From: Chrysomallon squamiferum
Lineage: Eukaryota > Mollusca > Gastropoda > Neomphalida > Peltospiridae
Assembly (NCBI GenBank): GCA_012295275.1
Contig: CM022665.1
Coordinates: 20,457,150 to 20,490,649 of the forward strand
Direction: 5' to 3'
Length of the DNA stretch: 33,500 nucleotides
Of the stretch, positions 9,901 to 19,600 are shown piece after piece (position 1 is the stretch's first letter; every line of letters begins with the position of its first letter). The notes beneath the pieces are model-generated. The model ran no database searches. It saw only the letters and a list, made by a program, of their open reading frames with translations, and was not told where the DNA came from. A program made the translations under genes and the position numbers.

Positions 9901-12900
9901 TTATGTTTAGGATATGTAAGCATCAATTTTCTATTTAGCTGTTTTATAGTTATTATATTTCACACAAACACACTTAAATTTTAAAATTCACAAATTAATA
10001 TTGGTTAAAAACATTTTGTGTACTAGGTCTAAGTCACCTCACCGAGGCTATCGTTCAAGATCTCGCTCGTGTGAACGTAGGTCTAGAAATACATCAAGGA
10101 CTCGTTCGCCTGGCCACAGAAGAAGGTCAAGGTCTCACTCACTTGAAAACAGGTCACGGTCAAGAAGTCGTGAAAGAAGACGAGAAAAGTAAATGAATGA
10201 TAGTTTTATATAATCGTGTTGTTCTATATAGATTTCTTACTAACCCATCTGAAGCAAAATATTTGTTGTTGTTACGAATATAGGTTTCTTATTGACCTAT
10301 GTGAGCCAGCCATTATTACTTTGTTCTTGTTTTTGTATTCAGACTTAGAAAACAGCCTCTGCTGTTTATATAGATTTCTTTCTGACCCATCTGAAACAAA
10401 TAATATTTATTGTTATAAAATGTAGGTTTCTTAATAATCTATTTGAAACCAGATAATGTTTATTGTTTATATAGATTACCTACTGATCTATGTAAACTTG
10501 TAAAATAATGTGTTTTTTACTGACCTATCTGAAACATAAAATAATGTTAGCTGTTCATATAGATTTCTTTCTGACCTGTCTGAAATTTGTAAAATAATGT
10601 TTACTCATACTGCATTCTTATTCACCAGCTTTTTATTTACCTCTTTAAAACTTATAAAATAATGTTTACTATTTATATTCATTCATATCACCTATAGTCA
10701 AACTATTTAATTCAGAAACAGAAACACTGTTGTCATAAAAGAAAAAACAAATTCAGAATATACAGATTATCTTTATTTTAACTTACAAACAGATGATTGA
10801 AATGTTACATACAACAACATAATTTACTTGGTGAATGGCAGTACATGATTTCCCATTGCAGACATATTATATTTTGATTACATAATTGTGTTACAGTGAT
10901 TGTTGTTGTAGTTCTGTAATTTGTGTTCTCATTTTGCCTTACTCTCCAGATATGGTTATGATGAATGGGATGCTCGTTACTATGGCAAGGGAGACCACAA
11001 TGGGAAACACAGATCTAGAAGTCGATCAAAGTCACGGTCTAGATCACGATCCAGATCACGAGACAGATGGCAGCGTCATGAACGGAAAAGCAGTCGAGAG
11101 GAGAGAGACCTGAGACTGAAGATTGACAAAGCCAAACTGAGGAAAATTGCGATGTGTGTATTTAGTATATGTCAGTGTACACTAAAAGTTAAAATCAGTT
11201 AAAACAAGAAAATTGCTACGTGTGTATCTAGTATATCTTTGAAATTTTCATTCAAATATGGACTGTAGTCGGATCACAATCCAAAATAATAAATTACATT
11301 TAATTTTTCAGAAAACTTATTGGGATTTGTATTAAATCATTTGTTTTATTCTTCTTCTTCATATTATTATTATTATTATTATTATTATCATCGTTTTTTA
11401 TTTTTTTTTAATAATAATATTTTTTGTTTGTTGTAAATCATTATTTTAATTTTAGGGCCAATGTTTTGAAGAAGATGCAGTCTGGAGAGGAAATAACAGG
11501 AGTGGATCCAGCAACCATAAACATGATAAAAGCGGGAGGCAAATCAGTGGAAGAACTTACAGGTCAGTTTGTAGACATTCTCAGTGTTTGAACTTGATTA
11601 GTTAAAAACTAGATGACTATTTAAACTTGATCAGTTAAAAGCTAGATGACTATATTTAAGTGTCAGTAAAATCTGTGGAAGAACATATAGGTCAATTTGT
11701 AAACACAATGAGCATTTTAAACTTGATTATTCATACATGCATGAACTCACAAATGATTGTGCTTGGTGCTCACCTGATTACAAAAATTCCTCATCCCATC
11801 ATATTGAATAAAAGAACAAGAAATAACTGCACTAATTTAAAACAAGTATCATACCTGATTCATAACTACAAATATCACCCGAGAAATGAGAGCACTGAAT
11901 TAACAATTTAACAAAGACTCTTCAAAGCTGTTTATTTTATTCGTGAGTAGGAATTTTTTATTTATAAATACTTTTATTTTGCCAGTAGTTTTAACACTGT
12001 GATGTTTTTGATTTGTCAGAGTACTGTAAGAAACTCTCAGAGAGAGAGAAGTCAGCGTACTCTAGCAGTGACAGTGACATCGGTCACAAGTCTGACAGTG
12101 AGGATGACTCGCTGATACATCATCCATTTGTTGTCAAAGACCCATCACAGACACCAAACATCGTTTTAAACATTCGGGTAATATTAATTACACTATTTTA
12201 AACATTTGGGTAACATTATTTACAAAGATTGTTCAAGCATTCACGTAATATTACTTTAAAATATTATTTTAAATATTTGTGTAATATTAGTTACAAATAT
12301 CTTTTTTAAACAATGGGGTAATATTAGTTCAAAACATTGTTTTAAATATTCAGGCAATATTACTTATTCATTTTAGTTTTGATTCTATTTAAAACATTTT
12401 CATTTTTGTTTTATTTGTTATTTTAAAGTTATGCCACATAGAATCAGTCCTGAATTCTGAGATAATAAATATGTTTAGTTAAGATTATGTTGTATTTAAT
12501 TTCAAAATACTGAGAAGCTTACAGATGTTTTTTTTAACGTATTTTAAAATTTATAAAATATTGATATGCTTCAAGATTATTTTTAAAAGTTTGAGAGAAT
12601 TCTATTTGGTATTTTTATATGTATGTAAAAAAAATGTTTTGTTTAGATTATGTTATATAATATTTATGTTGGAGATGTTCTAAAACTAAAATATGTTCTC
12701 AAACATGTACAAAAATACACAAAACAAAATTCTCTCAAATCTATTAAACATTTTAAAAATTAAATATTTAATTTTCAGAACTCTAGGCAGTTGCCAGTAC
12801 GGACTCCACAGGAAAAAGCTACAGAATCAGCACAGTTGAGACTTCAGTTCCCTGTATCAAGTGGAACATCACATCGTGCCAAGGAAGGTGAATGGGTTCC

Positions 12901-14197
12901 AGTGCCTAGAACTACAGCACCTGCACCACAACCATCAACATCAATGGCAGCAGCATCATCTGTAGGCATAAACATGAACATGAGGAATGATGTTGGAAGC
13001 ATGGTTCGTCCACCTGTTGGATATAACACACCTCCTGGCACAGTTCCACCATCGCTTTTACCAACACCACCACCACCACCACCACCACCTCCACCACCTG
13101 CTGCTGATCCTCGTAACAAAGTGTTTCCTGACCCCCCACAAAAGGTAGAAAATATATATATATCTTTTTAATTTTCATTCAGTTCTGTTATACTGTTCAA
13201 TGTTGTTGTTTTTGATATTTAGACATTTCTTAATGTTTTAGTATTGTTGTTTTTTTTTTTTTTTTTTTTATATTTTGTCATAATGTGGGGGTTTTTTGTT
13301 TTGTTTTTTAATGTTTTAATATTGGATTTTTTATATTTAGACATTTCTTAATGTTTTGATGGGGTTTTTATTTTATTTGTTTTATTATCATATGTTATTC
13401 TTGGGGTGGGCTTTTTTTTATGCTTACTCATTTCTTAATTCAAAAATTATATTTTGCTTAAAATGTCTGTTGTGAATCATTGTTACCACATAAATAACAA
13501 AACCACTGAAAACATGTTTCCAGTATTCCTTTTTTATTTCTTTTTTTTAAATTGTATATGTAAGTAAAGAAGTGATAATAAATGTCTGTGTAACTCTTGC
13601 AGGCGATTGACATTGGGAGTGTGATATCAGAACGACTTCTTGCAGCACGCAAGTTAGCAACCAACCCCTATGATGTAGAGGCACTGTCTGCCATGCATCA
13701 AGTACAGGAAAAGGTAAGCATCAGCTAAAAATGATTTAAAAATTTATTAGATTCTTTGTTTTCTGATCTCTCAAACCTGTTTTTATTAATCTTGTTTTAG
13801 TGACTTTTTCAGGAGAAATGTACAGATGCTTTTCATTGGCTTTCTGAATAAACTTGCTTAAACTTTCTTCATAAATGACATTTTACACAGACACAGATGC
13901 ACGCACCCACACACATACACCATGCAGAGTGAAACTGATAATTCAAACTTGAAGAGGTCAGGAACATAATTAGATTTTCAACGAGTTCAGATTTTAAAAA
14001 TAAAATATTTGCCAGTTTCAGTGGACAAATATGTTTTATATTGCACATCAATTTTGGGTTCAGTCTTTTATTCATTATGTTATTTACTTAGTTTACAAAA
14101 TATGCAAGAGTATATCTTTCTTGCAATATGAAATTTACTCATCCATTGGAACAGCATTAAATGTTCAAGCTCAACCTGCCAGAATCTGACTTTAAAT

Positions 14198-14238
<41 letters not shown>

Positions 14239-14743
14239 CCACACATACCCAGTGTAAATAAAATGCAGATTTTTTAATGAAAACGTATTTTCATCAAAGT
14301 GAAAAATTTATTTGTACTGTTTAAAAAGTGTTTAATGTTAAAGAATGTACAAGTTTAAACATTTAACTTTCAGGCCAGTCGCTGGGCAGAATCGAAACAC
14401 CTGCCTGGTCAGTTTGTTGGTTCGACAGGTGCGCAGATACTGACCCCTCAAGAATTGACCTCTGGAGATAAACGATGCCAGCCATGGGCAAAGAAGGTAA
14501 CGCCTACTTATATATCTCCTCCTTTCAAATTGTTTGGTTCTTTACACTGACTTTGCTGTATGTTGCTTGGGGGGATATGGAGGTTTGGTATTATTGTTCT
14601 GTTTTGAATGTTGAAAATCTCTTTCAAGGTATACTGATTATAATCTGTATTGACTGATTGTGTTTGCATGACATCACGTTGTTTGCACAAATGGGCGATG
14701 TCTGTAAAAACAATCAATTGAAATTTGCATGGTTTTGATTTTA

Positions 14744-14779
<36 letters not shown>

Positions 14780-14791
14780 TTCTTCTTATTA

Positions 14792-14836
<45 letters not shown>

Positions 14837-16584
14837 TTATTATTTAATATTTTATTAATTTATTATTATGATACCTTTTTTTTCTTTTTTTTTAAAGAAA
14901 TGTAAAAAAATAAAGAAAAATTACCATGATGTAAATCACATCTAGAGTAATAAATTAATAACAGATATATAGTTAGTATATGACATCATCATCCAGTTGG
15001 TAACTGAATATTTGTCACCTGTAATACTTCCAGTAAATCTTAACTCTCTGTCGGTATGGGACTGAAAAGATATACTTGCACATAACACAATTTTCAAATA
15101 TTAGTGGGGTGTTTTTATACATCATTAATATTTTAAATTTAATTTTAACCTGCCATTTTCATTTTTAATGATATAACTGCATAAACAGAATTACAAATTG
15201 AATTTGAATATCAATTCATCTCATAATTATAATTCTGCATTGGAAAAAATACCTCAAAATCCTGTTGCTGTTTCAGAGTAGTTGAGAAAACTCCTTGATT
15301 CATTGGTTAATTAATATTTATATTATGGGATGTGTGGTATTTGGGTAGTAATGTACCAACTTTTTAGTTTGTAATACTTTTATATTTGATTTTGAAGAAA
15401 AAACTACAAGAAACCTTCTTTGATAGCGTTGACAAAAGTCATTTGTTGGTTCATATTTATACATCTGTGATTTTGGGGTTGTGTAATATTACTATCAGTT
15501 TATAATACTGTACATTCGAAAAAAAAAAAAAAAAAAATAATAATAATCTTGTTTGACAGGGTTGGGGGAAATCATTTATTGGTTGATATTTGTATATGTG
15601 GGTGGTATAGTATTTTTATCAGTTTATAAGTTATTCAGTGGTTGATATTTATACTTCTGCGTTGAAGTATAGGAGAAGTTTTATCAGCATATAAAGATGT
15701 TACAACAGATTTAAATACAAGTATATTTACACTAAGTACTGATTGGTTTTTCTCTCCTCTAGGTAATATATTTGATAATATATTTAGATAGCTCAATACC
15801 AAGTTAAATTATTGATTGATTTGTTCCCAAAGTAGATGATGATGTATTTAATTGATGACTTAAGTTTAATTAGTGAATATTACCTTGCAAATTTAGATGG
15901 CAACATATTTAAATACTTTCAATACTAAGTTTAATTATTGATGGATATATTATGGTTAAAAATTCTTCCTGTTTGGATGTTTTTAAAAGAATGTAAATGT
16001 TTTAAAAAGCAGATAAACAAAAAGCTCAGCAAAGTCAGTGGTATATGCCAATCAGTTCAAGTTCTCATTTCAGGTCTCCTCATCAAGATGAATAGAAAAG
16101 AAAAACTCCTCGGACGAGCTTCGAGTGGCCACCACAATGTCCAGTTATTTCAGGCTGACCAGTTGTGTAATAAGTGGACATTGTCCTGGCATTGTAATTT
16201 TTTTTTTTTTTCTTCCCTTTCTCGCGTGTTTAAGTCTGATGCAGTTGGTTACATACAGCTGACAGATTTGGAAACCGAACAGAATTTTTTATGTGACTTG
16301 ACAACGTTAACAAATAAATAAAAATAATAATATTTTAAAATGGTCCTCTGATTTTGTTGAACTGCATTAGACTTAACAAAAAGTTTAGTGTGTTTAAAAG
16401 TTCATCTCTGCCAAGGAATATCAAATTTGAACACCCTCTATTCTCATGACAGAAATGAATTTTAAAACATTTTTTTCAAAAACTTTTTGTGCAAAAACAA
16501 CAGTCTTATTTAAGAAATAAAAATTCCCCCAAAATGCCAGAATTCACATATAATTTGAGTAATCAAAATTTTGTTTATGTATAT

Positions 16585-16619
<35 letters not shown>

Positions 16620-19600
16620 ATATGCATATTTCTTTAAGAGGAATTTCCAAATATTATTATTGGGTTATTTATTTTTTTTTTTTTTTTTTTTTTTATGGGG
16701 GGGGGGTTTAATAATTTATCTCTGGCTGATGGTTTTGCACAATGAGATTTACCTGAGCTTACAACAAGATTTCATGAAGTCTTCCAAGATAAACATTTCC
16801 AAATATGTATGGTTCTCTTCTGTTTTTTAACTTTGATCTAAAAGACACAGACATTTCCCATGGGTGCAGATTATTCAGTGTTTCATGTTTTAAAACAAAT
16901 AATAAAAAATAATAATAAATTTAAAAACGAAACCAAGAAAACCTAAAACAAAACAAACAACAAGATAATGTGAAATGATTTTCTTTCATATTCTTTTTAT
17001 CTTTATAAAAATAAATATTATAAAAATAATTTTTTGTTATACATTTGTTTTTAAAAATAACAAATTAATAAAATAAAATAAAATAATAAAATTAATTTTT
17101 CTTCAAAAACCCTGAAAAATCTAATTTTGATTAGTCGCAGAAAATTATAATTTTCTTTTGTTTGTAAGTTTATTAATAAAATTTTAAAATAAATTACTGT
17201 AACAGTAATAAAAATGAAAATAAAAATAATTAATAATAATAATAACACAAACAATAAGAAGATGTATGTTAATAACAAAAATTAATAATAATAAATTACT
17301 GTAATAATAATAATAATAATAAAAATAGTAACAATATTAATAATGAAATAATTATAGCAATAATAATAATATTAAGAATAAGAACAGTAATAATATTAAT
17401 AATAAATAACAATAATAACATCAATAATAAATTAATAATAATAAATTACTGTAATAATAATAATAAAGAAATAGTAACAATATTAATAATGAAATAATAA
17501 TAGCAATAATAATAACAATAACAATAATAATAACAATAGCAATAATAATAATATTAAGAATAAGAACAAGAAAAATAAAATGCTACTAATTTTATGAGGT
17601 ATGAGAGTGGATAGAGAAAGACCAATACATTTTGGAAAGATTTTTATCTTGGTTAGCTTGCCGTCTGCGTGGCGTCTGTCTGTTCCTGCTGCTTGAGGGG
17701 CAGGAAGTCGCAGCAGGAACAGACGTGAAAGCTTGTTACAGGTTCAGACAGATTTTGCTGAGGGCAGACGTAGTGTGGTCACATTGTTTCCTTCAAAGAT
17801 TCAGCCATCTTTGATCCCGAGCTGCTTGGATGGTAAGTACTCACAGACCTAAACACCCAGTTACATTTACATCCAATAAAAGTAAAAATTTAAATTAAAT
17901 AATAATAATAAAATTAAAATAATAATAATAATAATAATAATTACTAAAAAAAATAATTATGAATTGGTCAGTTTAATAAAATAATTAGATGGACAATTAT
18001 TACAACCAAATCTATTACTATACATACTAGTGAAATAAATAATAAGTTGGATGAATATTAGTATTTAGCCCATAATTATTTGGTAGTAGATTAATTAGAG
18101 GAATATATAAAATGATAATAAATTTTAAAAATTTAAAAATGAATAATGTATAGATGGACAGTTATTACAATTAAATCCATAACTGAGTGATTAAAGATTA
18201 ATTAGAAAATACATAAATATCAATAAAATAATAATAAATTAAAAAAACAAAACATGACTGTTGTTAAATAAAAGAGTTACTGTTGCATTAAATTAAAGAA
18301 TTATTGAATTTTAAACTGGGTGTTTGATCTGTGAAGAATAGTATATTTGAAAAAGGTTTGTTGTTTTTATTTGTGTAGGAAAAAAACACGGACTGTTTAT
18401 TTGTATTGGTTGCTGCTTCATCACCATCAGCGACAACAATTTGTATCTGCGTCAGAAGCTGATAATTAAAACACACTAAATGTACCTGTGTATATTTAGT
18501 CTGAACAGACTTTTTATCATTTCATTTGCTTGGTTTCCATCTTTCTTTTAAAAAATTTAGTGTCAAATATTTACTTTAAAAACATAATGCATGAAAATTA
18601 TATTCGATAGTAATTGTTTTATGCTCCCCCCCTTTTTGAAAATGTATTTAACTTGATTAGAAAATTGCTGAATTTATCTTAGAAAGCCACACGATATGCC
18701 CTTCGTGCTTTAAGATACATTTTAAAACACAATTTAACAGAAAAATAAAAGTGGTTATGACATTTATTATTTATGATTGTTTTTCAAAAGTCCACAAATC
18801 TGCTTTTGTCACGGTGGCTTATTTGTTGAATTTTTTATTGTGTCATTGAAATAATTTTAATTTTTTTAAATGTTTTTTTCACTCCTCTTTTCTTTCTTTT
18901 TTTCTTTAATTTTTATTTTTTATTATTATTATTATTTTTCAGCCATCTGTTTTTCTTGATGTTTTGTATTATAAAAATAAAGGGGACTGACAAAGTAAGG
19001 AACCTGGCTTGTTATTTTTACAGGATCTGTTTAAAAGGGCAGCTCCTGTCCAAGGAGGAATTGGCATGTTCCTTCTACAGAAGATGGGGTGGAAGCAGGG
19101 TGAGGGGCTAGGAAAGGGAGGAGGGGGGAGTCTGGAGCCACTGATGCTGGACGTCAAGTCTGATAGAAAAGGTAAAAAGTTTTTTTTTGTTTTTACCATT
19201 TGTTGATATTCTTATATTTTATCTTATAAAATTAATACATTTGCTCTTCAGTGTTTGGTTGTGTATTACATAAAAGTTTGTAAGATACTTAGTTCAGATA
19301 TTTTCATGGATGTCTGTATGCTGATCCATTACCTTTGTTTGACACCCAGTAGCTGAAATGTTTCTTATGCTGGGGTGTCATTAAACATTCATTCATTCAA
19401 CTGTATAGTTAGCCATGACGTGCTCTGGAGCTAACATTTATAGCATTTTTTCATTAGGTGGCATTTGAGCACATGATTTTGTTCCACACTTGACTGAAAT
19501 ATATGACATGTATATGCACACGAAAAAAATGGAAGAAAATGACACGTCATTGAATAAATCTGTGTACAAATATTTGAATATTGCATCTGGAACATTATGA

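Larger units (their letters stand above)
14497..19023 (+). other. SON intron 9, repeat-filled
   Basis: This is the longest intron of the gene (4.5 kb). It holds a large (ATT)n tract (14739-14836), paralogous AT-rich segments around 15300-15700 and 15760-15960 (period about 128 bp for the second), poly-T and G-run tracts (about 16587-16616 and 16672-16708), an (AAT)n-like domain (17220-17580), a GC-richer island with a perfect hairpin (17657-17831) and a diverged direct repeat (ATGGACAATTATTACAA near 17990 and ATGGACAGTTATTACAA near 18154). No conserved coding exon is evident. Confidence 0.6.

Noticed and set aside
15938-16321. 127-codon ORF in SON intron 9
   Set aside because: The sequence shows no family motif, contains a poly-T-encoded Phe run, and its composition is like chance ORFs in this intron. 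Only the local hairpin was kept as a weak finding.
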